This document shows positions 25,371-33,238 of a stretch of 38,191 bases of DNA, in pieces. The stretch's first letter is position 1. Each line of letters starts with the position of its first letter. The stretch is from positions 1-38,191 of the forward strand of contig CAKPCF010000015.1 in NCBI GenBank assembly GCA_934141445.1, in the 5' to 3' direction. This DNA is from an uncultured Clostridia bacterium. GTDB lineage: Bacteria; Bacillota; Clostridia; TANB77; CAG-508. Position numbers and translations under genes: made by a program. Under the pieces are notes generated by a model, which saw nothing but the letters and a program-made list of their open reading frames with translations, searched no databases and was not told the DNA's origin.

Positions 25371-25397
25371 CCTCAGTAATATTAGCTATTACCGAGG
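25371..25397 (-). terminator. Terminator of the GC-rich orphan gene
   Basis: An 11-bp stem (25371-25381 with 25387-25397) is fully paired only in the minus-strand RNA, where one G-U pair replaces an A-C mismatch. It is followed on the minus strand by a T-rich run. It ends the orphan transcript. Confidence 0.8.
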
Positions 25398-25435
25398 AAA
25401 GAAAACTAACTAGTTATTCTTATTAAATGTCGATT

Positions 25436-26014
25436 TTAAGACTTCTGATCTTCCAACCAGTTCTCCAAGATCTTAACCATCTTCTTGGCAAAGCCAATCT
25501 CCCAGTATGCGAACGACATGTATGCACATGCCATATACGGCCACTCATAACCGCCACCAGTCGGACCAATGTTCTGAAGCAGCAGATTGTTCTCAGGATC
25601 ATAGTTGGGCTTAGAATCTTTGTACTGCTCCTTCAACGCTTCGTAGCACTTCTGGTACTGCTCCCACATCTTGTCATCCAAGAAGGTTTTCTGATGCTTC
25701 AACATCTTAAAGTAATCCCAATTGTGCCAGATCAATTCATCATCCATCCACGCATATTTCCGAGTTTCGGGAGTGCCAATGCGGATTACCTCCCATCCTG
25801 TCACTTCCTGCATATCAGGATATACTTTGGCCAATTTGTAAAACTTAGTGTATGCCTCCTTGCAAAACTCCAGCCAGTCAACTGCGTAATTTGGACCAGT
25901 CAAGAACCCCTTGTTCCACTTGACATAAGCCTCGACAGACTCAATCTTTTTTGCCTTTTCCTTTGCCTCAGCTTCAGCTTTAGCAGTCTTTGCTTTCTTG
26001 CCAAACATAAGCAT
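25436..26014 (-). CDS. GC-rich orphan protein of unknown function
   Basis: I do not recognise this 192-residue protein. The N-terminus is a short Lys/Ala/Glu-rich helix (about residues 5-24). The rest is unusually aromatic, with ten Trp, including a cluster Y-A-W-M-D-D-E-L-I-W-H-N-W near the middle, and ends in an amphipathic helix. There is no signal peptide or membrane helix. Base and codon use differ sharply from all neighbours: many G/C-ending codons such as CTG, GCG, CGC, CGG and CCG. AGGAG precedes the ATG, and the gene has a full-consensus promoter and its own terminator. This fits recent acquisition as a self-contained expression unit. The plus-strand open frame over the same bases is taken as a shadow because it lacks such signals. 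Confidence 0.8.
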   Translation of the reverse strand: MLMFGKKAKTAKAEAEAKEKAKKIESVEAYVKWNKGFLTGPNYAVDWLEFCKEAYTKFYKLAKVYPDMQEVTGWEVIRIGTPETRKYAWMDDELIWHNWDYFKMLKHQKTFLDDKMWEQYQKCYEALKEQYKDSKPNYDPENNLLLQNIGPTGGGYEWPYMACAYMSFAYWEIGFAKKMVKILENWLEDQKS

Positions 26015-26093
26015 TTTTTACTCCTCCAAAAATTTTTACTAGGATGAAAATTCGAACTGCAAACACGAGGTTTTTATAAGTGTTCACAAGTAT

Positions 26094-26122
26094 ATTATAC
26101 ATTATTTACATAATATTGTCAA
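26094..26122 (-). promoter_or_regulatory. Consensus SigA promoter of the orphan gene
   Basis: On the minus strand TTGACA (complement of 26117-26122), exactly 17 bp, then TATAAT (complement of 26094-26099). Both hexamers are perfect, the strongest promoter match in the window, and predict a leader of about 70 nt. Confidence 0.88.
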
Positions 26123-26165
26123 TTTTGATATTATTGTAAACGGTAAAACATATTACTTTATATAC

Positions 26166-26543
26166 TTAATTATTGTGATAGTTCCTATATGGGTAATTCT
26201 GATTTTGAGAATACTGTTCTCCATAATAATTAGAAGTTTCTCTATTATCTTCATCACCTTCAAAATAATTGCTTCTTGAATTATAATAATTATTGTAACA
26301 AGGGAAAATCCTTCTTCCACTACATATTAGCATAACTAAATATGCTGTTATAAAAGATAAAACTGTATAACCAATGATTAAAGCAATATACATTGCTGTT
26401 GCACCAATTGCAAAAACAGTAACTAAAAATATTGAGAAAAAAATTCCAGCAACTTTGCAAGAATTTTTAAGTAATGTTTCAAGTATAATCGACAAAATTA
26501 CTACAGCTACAGGTATAGCAAAAAAAATAAGCAAAGTATTCAT
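26166..26543 (-). CDS. Small membrane protein of unknown function
   Basis: A 125-residue protein with about three transmembrane helices (residues 2-22, 28-50 and 53-75) and a hydrophilic tail rich in Asn, Tyr and Gln (R-N-Y-H-N-N at the end). No family is recognised. AGGAGG precedes the ATG. It follows truA by 62 nt on the same strand and may be cotranscribed with it. Confidence 0.7.
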   Translation of the reverse strand: MNTLLIFFAIPVAVVILSIILETLLKNSCKVAGIFFSIFLVTVFAIGATAMYIALIIGYTVLSFITAYLVMLICSGRRIFPCYNNYYNSRSNYFEGDEDNRETSNYYGEQYSQNQNYPYRNYHNN

Positions 26544-26605
26544 AATATCCTCCTCTTAAAATAGAAATTTTATATATATTATTCATACTTGCTTATTTTG
26601 TTACA

Positions 26606-27340
26606 CTAGTAAATTACTTCAACTAAACACAACCCTCTTGCTGGTAATGTTTTTCCAGCATTTTTTCTATCTTTATTATCTATTATGTCTTTAACATCTT
26701 CTGGTTTTATTTTTCCAATTCCAACATCTACTAAAGTTCCTGAAATAATTCTAACCATATTATATAGAAATCCATTCCCAGTAAGTTCAATTATAACTCT
26801 TTCCCCTACTCTTTCTACTTTTGCTTTGTATATAGTTCTTACACTACTCTTGCTACTAGTTCCACTCGCTTTAAAAGCTTTAAAGTCATGTTCTCCTTCA
26901 AAGTATTTAGCTGCTTCTTGCATTTTCTTTTCATCTAATAAAATTGGATAATGATATTCCATATCCCTATACAAAGCTGTCCCGAATTTTGAATTATTTA
27001 TTGTATATCTATATGTTTTTGAATGAACAGAATATCTACTATGAAATTTTTCTGGAACTTCTTCAGCTGATTTTATTACAATACTTTTTTTCAATTTTGA
27101 ATTTATTGCATAAGGAATTTTTTCAATATCAATATTTGAATCTGTTCTAAAGTTTGCAACTTGTCCTAAACTATGAACACCAGCATCAGTTCTGCCTGAA
27201 GCTATTAAATCAATCTTCTCTCCTGTTATTTCTTCAATTGCTTTTTCTATTTCACCTTGTATATTCAATTTATTTGGTTGCTTCTGCCATCCATTAAAAC
27301 TTTTGCCATCATACTCAATTATTAGCTTAATGTTTCTCAT
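26606..27340 (-). CDS. truA: tRNA pseudouridine synthase TruA
   Basis: A 244-residue enzyme that converts U38-40 of tRNA anticodon arms to pseudouridine. It begins I-K-L-I-I-E-Y-D-G-K-S-F-N-G-W-Q and has the catalytic G-R-T-D-A-G-V-H-S near residue 50, then Y-R-Y-T-I near 110 and G-N-G-F-L-Y-N-M-V-R near 190. Length and motif order are typical. GGAGAG precedes the ATG. It is transcribed away from the sigma factor gene, from a probable extended -10 promoter in the shared gap. Confidence 0.96.
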   Translation of the reverse strand: MRNIKLIIEYDGKSFNGWQKQPNKLNIQGEIEKAIEEITGEKIDLIASGRTDAGVHSLGQVANFRTDSNIDIEKIPYAINSKLKKSIVIKSAEEVPEKFHSRYSVHSKTYRYTINNSKFGTALYRDMEYHYPILLDEKKMQEAAKYFEGEHDFKAFKASGTSSKSSVRTIYKAKVERVGERVIIELTGNGFLYNMVRIISGTLVDVGIGKIKPEDVKDIIDNKDRKNAGKTLPARGLCLVEVIY

Positions 27341-27445
27341 CTTTACTCTCCGTTCGCTTTCAACATTTTTATTTTTTCTTTTTAATTTTGCACATTTTAT
27401 TTTTTCAGCCTTATTACAGCCTTAAATTTAATCAAATTTAGTCCC

Positions 27446-27454
27446 ATTATAACA
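27446..27454 (-). promoter_or_regulatory. Probable extended -10 promoter of truA
   Basis: On the minus strand TGTTATAAT combines a TGn extension with a perfect -10. No good -35 is seen at 17 bp. It would give a leader of about 100 nt. Confidence 0.45.
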
Positions 27455-27509
27455 TACATTTTTTCCTTTGTATAGCAACGAATTTTTTAACAGTAATTTT
27501 GCAATTCAA

Positions 27510-27538
27510 TTGACCAAAACTCAAAAATATGTAATAAT
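27510..27538 (+). promoter_or_regulatory. Probable promoter of the ECF sigma/anti-sigma pair
   Basis: TTGACC (27510-27515) followed after 16-17 bp by TAATAA or AATAAT (27532-27538). A moderate SigA-type match about 50 nt upstream of the ATG. I did not see a clear ECF-type autoregulatory motif. Confidence 0.5.
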
Positions 27539-27590
27539 TTAAGTATGTATCATAACGATTTAAATTTAAATATTTGATAAGAGGTTTTAT

Positions 27591-28088
27591 ATGGATTTAT
27601 TAGAGCAAGCCAAAAATGGTAATAAATCTGCCTTTGAGCAGTTAATATTAAATAATAAATATGCTATTTATAAAACGGCACGTGTTTTTTTTCAAGAAGA
27701 AAGTGACATAAATTTAGCTCTTGAGAAAACTTTTTATACAGCATACCGTGAAATAAAAGGTTGTAAAAATGAAAATGTTTTTTTAGTTTGGATATTAAAT
27801 CAACTAATTTTAACTTGTAATTCAATTGAAGAACTAAAAGCAACAGCATCCATGTCTTTACCACCAGCAGAACTTTATACACCTTATGAAAAATATAAAG
27901 AACACTCAATTGTTGAACAATGTATTTCTCGTCTTGAAGTAGATATTCGATTATGTGCTTTATTTTATTTTTATGTTGAATTAAATATTCAAGATATTGC
28001 AAAATTACTGCGAATTTCAGAAAATGAAACTTCTAAAAAAATCGAAAAAGCTCGTAAAGAACTTTCTGAAATATTATCTAATTATTAA
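27591..28088 (+). CDS. ECF-type RNA polymerase sigma factor
   Basis: A 165-residue small sigma-70 family protein. Region 2 spans about residues 5-75 and is divergent. Region 4 spans about residues 110-160, with helix-turn-helix pattern L-N-I-Q-D-I-A-K-L-L-R-I-S-E-N-E-T-S-K-K. The gene starts after AGAGG and is followed 25 nt later by a membrane protein with anti-sigma layout, the common pairing for ECF factors. The signal it responds to and its target promoters are not evident. Confidence 0.8.
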   Translation: MDLLEQAKNGNKSAFEQLILNNKYAIYKTARVFFQEESDINLALEKTFYTAYREIKGCKNENVFLVWILNQLILTCNSIEELKATASMSLPPAELYTPYEKYKEHSIVEQCISRLEVDIRLCALFYFYVELNIQDIAKLLRISENETSKKIEKARKELSEILSNY

Positions 28089-28113
28089 ACATTTCTAAAA
28101 AGGAGGTCTTAAA

Positions 28114-29268
28114 TTGAACAATTTTGATGATGATAAAATAAAAGAAAAATTGTCAAAAGACAAATATATTACAAATTCTAATAAAAATGTGATTGACAAC
28201 TACATAAATAATGAAAATATCACACCTAAAAAAATATCCAGAACACAAAAAAGTTTTATTTCATTTTTAATTGTAATCACACTTTTATTGATTGCTTTGA
28301 TTTTATATTTATTTGAAACTAAAAGTTCATCAGAGCTAGCAGATGCACCAAAGCAAGTAGAAAATTCTATTGCTATTATTGATAAAACAATAAATCAATC
28401 TGCTAATCAGATAGGAAACACTAATACTGTACAAAATACTACTAACTCTATTGAAGATACTAATTTCGATATAAATAAATTTAAAGAATTTTTAAATTGC
28501 TATTCATATGCAATCAATAGAATAAGTAATGAAAACACTGATGAAATCGAAAAAAATACTATATACATTTACACAGCAATGAAATATTTTGACTCTCAAT
28601 CAGCCAAATCTTTCACTTTAGATACAACAAATACCCAATATGCTAAAACTCAAGAAAACATATATAAATTTATATATGATGTTACTGGGAATTCTATTAC
28701 TGGAACACTAAATACTTACAAAGACTATGTTACTTATTCTGAATTTTCAAAAGCTTATGACTATGGTAACAATTCAAATGTATTAGAACAATATTCTTGT
28801 AATGATGTTAAAATTTCAAATGAAAAAAATGGCACATATACTGTAGTAGCACAAATTTCAAGAACACTTTTAAATGCGACTGCAAATTACGAAGTAACTT
28901 TTATAGTTTCTTTAAATAAAAATTATAGCTATGTTCCTTACAGAATAAATTCTATGGCAGTAAAAAACTTAACAGAACCTATAGATACAACTTTTCATTT
29001 AATGAATTTATATAATTTTAATTTAACAGATTTAGATAAAATAAAAACTGAAATTTCAAATTCTTTAAATAAAGAGAATAAAAATGCAATAGCAATTACT
29101 TATACTATCCTGCTTAATTCAATAGAAGAAGTAGAAAATAATTTCTATCAAGTTAATGTTTCTGTATATAATACAAATTCTTCAAATCAAATTGAAGAGA
29201 AAAAATATGCAGCAATTATTGGATATGAAAATGGCAATATTTCTTTAAAATCAATATCTGCTTTCTAA
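28114..29268 (+). CDS. Probable membrane anti-sigma factor with extracellular domain
   Basis: A 384-residue protein with one transmembrane helix (about residues 46-66). Ahead of it is a short charged cytoplasmic segment that could hold the sigma factor. Outside is a Thr/Asn-rich linker and a domain of about 270 residues without recognised family. The start is TTG with a perfect AGGAGGT at good spacing. It is the second gene of the sigma operon. I see no zinc-binding H-x-x-x-C-x-x-C motif, so the assignment rests on layout and gene order. Confidence 0.65.
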   Translation: MNNFDDDKIKEKLSKDKYITNSNKNVIDNYINNENITPKKISRTQKSFISFLIVITLLLIALILYLFETKSSSELADAPKQVENSIAIIDKTINQSANQIGNTNTVQNTTNSIEDTNFDINKFKEFLNCYSYAINRISNENTDEIEKNTIYIYTAMKYFDSQSAKSFTLDTTNTQYAKTQENIYKFIYDVTGNSITGTLNTYKDYVTYSEFSKAYDYGNNSNVLEQYSCNDVKISNEKNGTYTVVAQISRTLLNATANYEVTFIVSLNKNYSYVPYRINSMAVKNLTEPIDTTFHLMNLYNFNLTDLDKIKTEISNSLNKENKNAIAITYTILLNSIEEVENNFYQVNVSVYNTNSSNQIEEKKYAAIIGYENGNISLKSISAF

Positions 29269-29272
29269 AATA

Positions 29273-29310
29273 AAAATGCACTGAACACAAAATGTGAAAC
29301 AGTGCATTTT
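29273..29310. terminator. Convergent bidirectional terminator
   Basis: An 11-bp perfect stem (AAAATGCACTG at 29273-29283 with 29300-29310) lies between the anti-sigma gene and the convergent cdaA. Confidence 0.85.
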
Positions 29311-29314
29311 CTAT

Positions 29315-30208
29315 TTATTTCTTTTCTTCTGATTTCTTCTCTTCAGAATTCTTTTCTCTATTAAAATTTGGTTCTGTAATTATATTCTTTATAAGAATTT
29401 TTTTCATTACATCTTCCCTAACATCAGCAATCAAAGTACCATCTTTTGCAATAGACATTTTTCCAGTTTCTTCTGAAACAACAACAACTATTGCATCTGA
29501 TTCTTTAGAAATTCCTATTGCTGCTCTATGTCTTGTTCCAAGTTCACGAGCAATATCTTTATCATCTGATAAAGGCAACATACAAGATGCTGCAGCAATT
29601 TTATTATCGCTGATTATAACAGCACCATCATGTAAAGGTGTATTCGGTACAAATATGTTTACTAGCAATTGTGGTGATATTTCTGCATTCATAGGAATAC
29701 CTGTTGCTATAATATCTTGAATTTTTATATCTCTTTCTATTACTATTAAAGCACCTGTTTTTGTCTTAGATAATTCTGTTGCTGCTATTACAATTCTATA
29801 AATATTTTCTTTTTTCTTTGCTTCTAAATCTTTATCTAATCCAAATAATCTGCTAAATCTATTAGTACTACCAATCTGTTCTAGTCCCCTTCTAAGTTCT
29901 GGTTGAAATACAACAATTAGTAAAAACATACCATAAGTCATAACAGATGATAATATATAATTTAATATGTATAAATTTAAAATTTTACTTATATATGTTG
30001 CTAATACTAAAACTATAATTCCTTTTAATAATTGCCATGCTCTTGTATTTTTTAACATTTTAAAAACTTTATATGCTAAAAATAAAACAATAGTAAAATC
30101 AATTACAACAGAAATTAGCTTTACAGGGTATAAGTATAAATTTTGTAAATAAGTCAAAAAATTTTGCTCGTATATAATTTTTAAAGATTCTGCTAAATTT
30201 CCTATCAT
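29315..30208 (-). CDS. cdaA: Diadenylate cyclase CdaA
   Basis: A 297-residue enzyme that makes cyclic di-AMP from two ATP. Three transmembrane helices (about residues 32-52, 60-80 and 84-105) precede the DAC domain, which has P-L-H-D-G-A-V-I near residue 190 and G-T-R-H-R-A-A-I-G near 225, the two catalytic motifs. The tail is Lys/Glu-rich. GGGGAG precedes the ATG. In most Firmicutes cdaA is followed by cdaR and glmM; here it is followed by a terminator and a convergent gene, so that operon is broken up. Upstream is a tiny membrane ORF. Confidence 0.95.
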   Translation of the reverse strand: MIGNLAESLKIIYEQNFLTYLQNLYLYPVKLISVVIDFTIVLFLAYKVFKMLKNTRAWQLLKGIIVLVLATYISKILNLYILNYILSSVMTYGMFLLIVVFQPELRRGLEQIGSTNRFSRLFGLDKDLEAKKKENIYRIVIAATELSKTKTGALIVIERDIKIQDIIATGIPMNAEISPQLLVNIFVPNTPLHDGAVIISDNKIAAASCMLPLSDDKDIARELGTRHRAAIGISKESDAIVVVVSEETGKMSIAKDGTLIADVREDVMKKILIKNIITEPNFNREKNSEEKKSEEKK

Positions 30209-30233
30209 TATTTCTCCCCTTTTATTCTATTTT

Positions 30234-30338
30234 CTATCCTTGAATTAAATAAAATAAAAGTGTGCCGCATACAGAAAATAACATTAGAAGTAATAAAATA
30301 CCTGCTATTATCTTTCCAGCTATTTTTTTCTTATCCAT
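30234..30338 (-). CDS. Tiny membrane protein ORF upstream of cdaA
   Basis: A 34-codon frame: M-D-K-K-K-I-A-G-K, then a hydrophobic helix of about 20 residues, ending L-I-Q-G. AAGGA lies 9 nt before the chosen ATG; two further in-frame ATGs lie just upstream. It ends 25 nt before cdaA on the same strand. A basic start plus one helix is a plausible small membrane protein, perhaps a CdaA partner, but no family is recognised. Confidence 0.55.
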   Translation of the reverse strand: MDKKKIAGKIIAGILLLLMLFSVCGTLLFYLIQG

Positions 30339-30364
30339 TTTCATCATTCCTTGTAACTATATTT

Positions 30365-30390
30365 AGGTTTTTTAGGTTACCTATAAACCT
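30365..30390. repeat. Short palindromic intergenic repeat, copy 1
   Basis: AGGTTT and AAACCT arms around an inner TAGGT/ACCTA palindrome. Related copies lie at 33192-33216 and 33732-33761. All three sit in gaps between minus-strand genes and share the minus-strand pattern AGGTTTAT-GGTA, then TTAAAAACCTAAATA or close to it. Confidence 0.55.
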
Positions 30391-30448
30391 TACAATATAT
30401 TTTATATTAACATATTAGTATTTTTTTTTCAATAGAAAATTTGAGCAA

Positions 30449-30490
30449 AAAGCAGAAATCAGCATCTACTATTATGCTAACTTCTGCTTT
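30449..30490 (-). terminator. Terminator of the spoIIQ transcript
   Basis: A 17-bp stem with two mismatched positions (30449-30465 with 30474-30490) is followed on the minus strand by TTTTTG and more T. It ends the sporulation block before the cdaA unit. Confidence 0.75.
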
Positions 30491-30503
30491 ACTTTAATAA
30501 ATT

Positions 30504-31346
30504 TTATTTAAAATATAAAGTTGGATTTACAGATTTACCATCTTTATACATTTCAAAATGTAAATGTGGTTCATCTAAAATTTCAAAGCTTGCTGTATCT
30601 CCCACAGTAGCAATTGTTTGCCCTTTTTCCACATTTTCACCTATTTGTACAAATTCTGTAGTTAATAAATTTGAATATATGGTTTTATAATTATTTCCAT
30701 GGTCTATTGTAATTGTTAATCCATATCTAGGGTCATTTTTTATGCTTTCAACTCTACCTGTTTCAGAAGCAACAACTATAGAAGTCTTATCTGCTTTTAT
30801 ATCAATTCCTAAATGAGTTGTCCACTCTTCAAGTGTGTTAGAATAAATTAGCGTATCTTCTGCAAAATCTTTTAGAATTTCACCTGATGCTGGTGCAATA
30901 AAATTTAAATCCGTATTTTCTTTTTCAGAATCATTTTTTGTTTCTTCAGTATCTGTACTACTAGTATCTACTGTATTAGTATTTTCAACAATGTTTTGTT
31001 TTTTATCTTCATTGGCTAATACATTCTTTTCTACAACTTTTGTTGAATTAGTTGATTTAGTATTATTTACTGTGTTGTTACTTTTATTTATAGTAGTATT
31101 ATTTATATTTTGCACTTCATTTTTACCTTTATCTTGTGATGAACTTGTAGAAATAGTATTTTCATTTGGAACAACCGAATTTACTGCACCAAGTTCTAAT
31201 ATACTCAAATCTGCCTGTTTTTTCAGCTTATTATTATAAATAGCAAAAACAACAACAAATGCAATTACAGAAACTAATAAAACAATTCCAAATATACTTG
31301 CTAATTTATTTATTCTTTCTTCTTCAAAAAAATCTCTCTTCCCCAT
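30504..31346 (-). CDS. spoIIQ: Stage II sporulation protein Q-like M23 peptidase
   Basis: A 280-residue protein with one N-terminal transmembrane helix (about residues 15-37), a long Asn/Thr-rich linker and a LytM/M23 domain (about residues 150-280). The zinc-site residues are present: H-L-G-I-D near 195 and H-L-H-F-E near 262. In Clostridia, SpoIIQ is a forespore membrane protein that joins SpoIIIAH across the intermembrane space and works with SpoIID during engulfment. It lies 61 nt after spoIID, which supports the call over a generic M23 cell-wall hydrolase. It is followed by a terminator. Confidence 0.85.
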   Translation of the reverse strand: MGKRDFFEEERINKLASIFGIVLLVSVIAFVVVFAIYNNKLKKQADLSILELGAVNSVVPNENTISTSSSQDKGKNEVQNINNTTINKSNNTVNNTKSTNSTKVVEKNVLANEDKKQNIVENTNTVDTSSTDTEETKNDSEKENTDLNFIAPASGEILKDFAEDTLIYSNTLEEWTTHLGIDIKADKTSIVVASETGRVESIKNDPRYGLTITIDHGNNYKTIYSNLLTTEFVQIGENVEKGQTIATVGDTASFEILDEPHLHFEMYKDGKSVNPTLYFK

Positions 31347-31407
31347 ACTTTTTCCTTTCTACGTTGATATTTAATTTATATTAAAAGTATTTGCATTTTT
31401 TTGAAGA

Positions 31408-32388
31408 TTATTCACTTATTTCCACATCTTTATAATAATGTTTTATTATCTCTATATAATTTTTTCCTTGTTTTGCTAAACTATCACTACCAGTTTGACT
31501 TAGTCCTACTCCATGGCCATATCCAATTACAGAAAATTGAATATTATCACCTATAATATCTACTGTAAATTTAGCAGACTTAAGCCCAAAAATCATTCTA
31601 GCCTCAACGCCAGAAATTTCTTTATTGCCTATTTTTATTGTCTTAATTCTTCCAGCTTCAGTATATTCTTTAATTTGAATTGCATCATCTTGATTGAAAT
31701 CAATCTTAAAATCAGAATATTTACTCATCATTTTTGATACTAATTCATCTTTTGTTATTTCAATTTCAGAACTATAACTTGGATAATTTTCCTCGCCACT
31801 TGTTTCAACACTAGCTAAATATGGTAAACTTCCACCCCATACATATTCTGGTTTCTCTGTTTTTCCTCCACTATTACTATGAAAAAAAGCATTTATCGGT
31901 TCATTTTGATAAAGTATAACTTTGCCTTTTGTTGAATCAACAGCTGAAACTATCTTATTCCAATATTCATCTTTTTTGTCCTCTTCCCATCTAGCCATTC
32001 TATTATCTTTGGAAATCCATGCTTGACAACATAAAGAACTATCGCAGATTGAAGCATTTTCATGTTTACTACCATTTTTAATTTTATATATTGTATATGT
32101 TCTTGCAACTACTGCTTGTGCTTTTAAAGCTTCCATTTCATAGCTAGCTGGCATTTCTGCACAAACAACACCTATCAAATATTCATCAAGATTCATAGTT
32201 TCAATACTGTTATCAGATGTATGTAATAAATTTATCGTTGTGTAATCTCCATAATTAAATGGTTCAGACAGTGTTATTACATCATCTGAACTTGTATTTT
32301 CTATTATTTTCTCTTTCTTTAAAAAATGTGGTAATATTATTGCCACAATAATAGCAAAACATACATATTTCAAAATTCTTTTAAGCAT
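31408..32388 (-). CDS. spoIID: Stage II sporulation protein D (lytic transglycosylase)
   Basis: A 326-residue protein with an N-terminal membrane anchor (about residues 8-24) and a SpoIID domain: L-D-E-Y-L-I-G-V-V-C-A-E-M-P near residue 72, with the catalytic Glu in A-E-M-P, then K-A-Q-A-V-V-A-R-T-Y, S-N-S-G-G-K-T near 173, and Y-G-H-G-V-G-L-S-Q near 295. It degrades septal peptidoglycan during engulfment. AAGGAATGG precedes the ATG. It follows sigF by 23 nt, so it should be read from the spoIIA transcript as well as any later promoter. Having spoIID next to the sigF operon is not the Bacillus order. Confidence 0.95.
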   Translation of the reverse strand: MLKRILKYVCFAIIVAIILPHFLKKEKIIENTSSDDVITLSEPFNYGDYTTINLLHTSDNSIETMNLDEYLIGVVCAEMPASYEMEALKAQAVVARTYTIYKIKNGSKHENASICDSSLCCQAWISKDNRMARWEEDKKDEYWNKIVSAVDSTKGKVILYQNEPINAFFHSNSGGKTEKPEYVWGGSLPYLASVETSGEENYPSYSSEIEITKDELVSKMMSKYSDFKIDFNQDDAIQIKEYTEAGRIKTIKIGNKEISGVEARMIFGLKSAKFTVDIIGDNIQFSVIGYGHGVGLSQTGSDSLAKQGKNYIEIIKHYYKDVEISE

Positions 32389-32411
32389 ATTACCATTCCT
32401 TTTATATAAAT

Positions 32412-33140
32412 TTATGACACATTTTCTTCAAATATCTTTTCTTTTAGTTCTTTTAATATTCTTTTTTCTATTCTTGAAACTTGAACTTGTGATATTCCAA
32501 GTAATTTGGCTACTTGAGCTTGAGTTTTTTCCTGATAAAATCTTAAAACAATTACTTTTTTGTCTCTTTCTTTTAAATTATCTATCATTTGATTTAAAGT
32601 TAATTTATCTATCAGTTTGCCTTGTTCATCATAATTAGTTGTAATTCTTTCTAATTTAGTGCAATTTCCATCTTCATAAACTTCCTCATTTATTGATTCA
32701 ACTTGCCTTGAAGCCTCTATTGCTGAAACAATATCAACTTCTGAAACATTCAAAATTTCTGATAATTTTTTTATCGAAATGGATTCACCTTTTTCTAACA
32801 TATATTTCTTTTCTATTTCTCTAATTTTAATTCCTAATTCTTTTGTACTTCTATTTATCTTTATTATTCCATCATCTCTAATAAACTTTTTTATTTCACC
32901 TAAAATATATGGAACAGCATAAGTAGAAAATTTTACACAATATTTAAAATCAAACTTTTTTATTGATTTAAGCATACCAATACAGCCTATTTGATATAAA
33001 TCTTCTAATTCATATCCTCTGTTATTAAATCTTTTTGCTATACTTAAAATAAGTCCTTTATTCATTTCTAATAGTTGTCCTAAGGCAAAATTGTCTCCCA
33101 AACTAGCTTTTTTTAACATATTTTCATTATTTTCATACAT
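32412..33140 (-). CDS. sigF: Forespore sigma factor SigF
   Basis: A 242-residue sigma-70 family factor. Region 2 has E-D-L-Y-Q-I-G-C-I-G and F-S-T-Y-A-V-P-Y-I; region 3 follows, and region 4 has T-Q-A-Q-V-A-K-L-L-G-I-S-Q-V-Q-V-S-R-I. It directs early forespore transcription and is held inactive by SpoIIAB. Position after spoIIAA and spoIIAB separates it from the similar SigG. No ribosome site stands next to the ATG; the nearest, AGGGGAG, is separated from it by a hairpin (see 33150-33178). An overlapping 10-codon frame ends at the sigF start. Confidence 0.93.
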   Translation of the reverse strand: MYENNENMLKKASLGDNFALGQLLEMNKGLILSIAKRFNNRGYELEDLYQIGCIGMLKSIKKFDFKYCVKFSTYAVPYILGEIKKFIRDDGIIKINRSTKELGIKIREIEKKYMLEKGESISIKKLSEILNVSEVDIVSAIEASRQVESINEEVYEDGNCTKLERITTNYDEQGKLIDKLTLNQMIDNLKERDKKVIVLRFYQEKTQAQVAKLLGISQVQVSRIEKRILKELKEKIFEENVS

Positions 33141-33149
33141 ATTTTATTG

Positions 33150-33178
33150 TATGATACAAAAACATATCATACTCCCCT
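33150..33178 (-). promoter_or_regulatory. Unusual sigF ribosome site bridged by a hairpin
   Basis: On the minus strand AGGGGAG (complement of 33172-33178) directly abuts a 7-bp stem (33150-33156 with 33165-33171). The ATG of sigF lies 9 nt past the stem. Folding would bring the ribosome site to a normal distance. Alternatively the site serves a 10-codon frame (33133-33165) whose TGA overlaps the sigF start, coupling the two. Confidence 0.55.
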
Positions 33179-33191
33179 ATTCTACTTATTT

Positions 33192-33216
33192 AGGTTTTTA
33201 AGGTACCTATAAACTT
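33192..33216. repeat. Short palindromic intergenic repeat, copy 2
   Basis: Related to copies at 30365-30390 and 33732-33761. AGGT/ACCT sits at the centre, with AGGTTT and AAACTT as outer arms. It lies between spoIIAB and sigF. Confidence 0.55.
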
Positions 33217-33238
33217 ATATTCTTAACTATGTATCCAC

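Noticed and set aside
25427..26047. Long open frame of 206 codons on the plus strand
   Set aside because: It overlaps the orphan gene on the other strand, has no ribosome site or promoter, and is open because of the high GC content there.
32412..33140. SigG rather than SigF
   Set aside because: The sequence alone could fit either, but the position directly after spoIIAA and spoIIAB assigns it to SigF.
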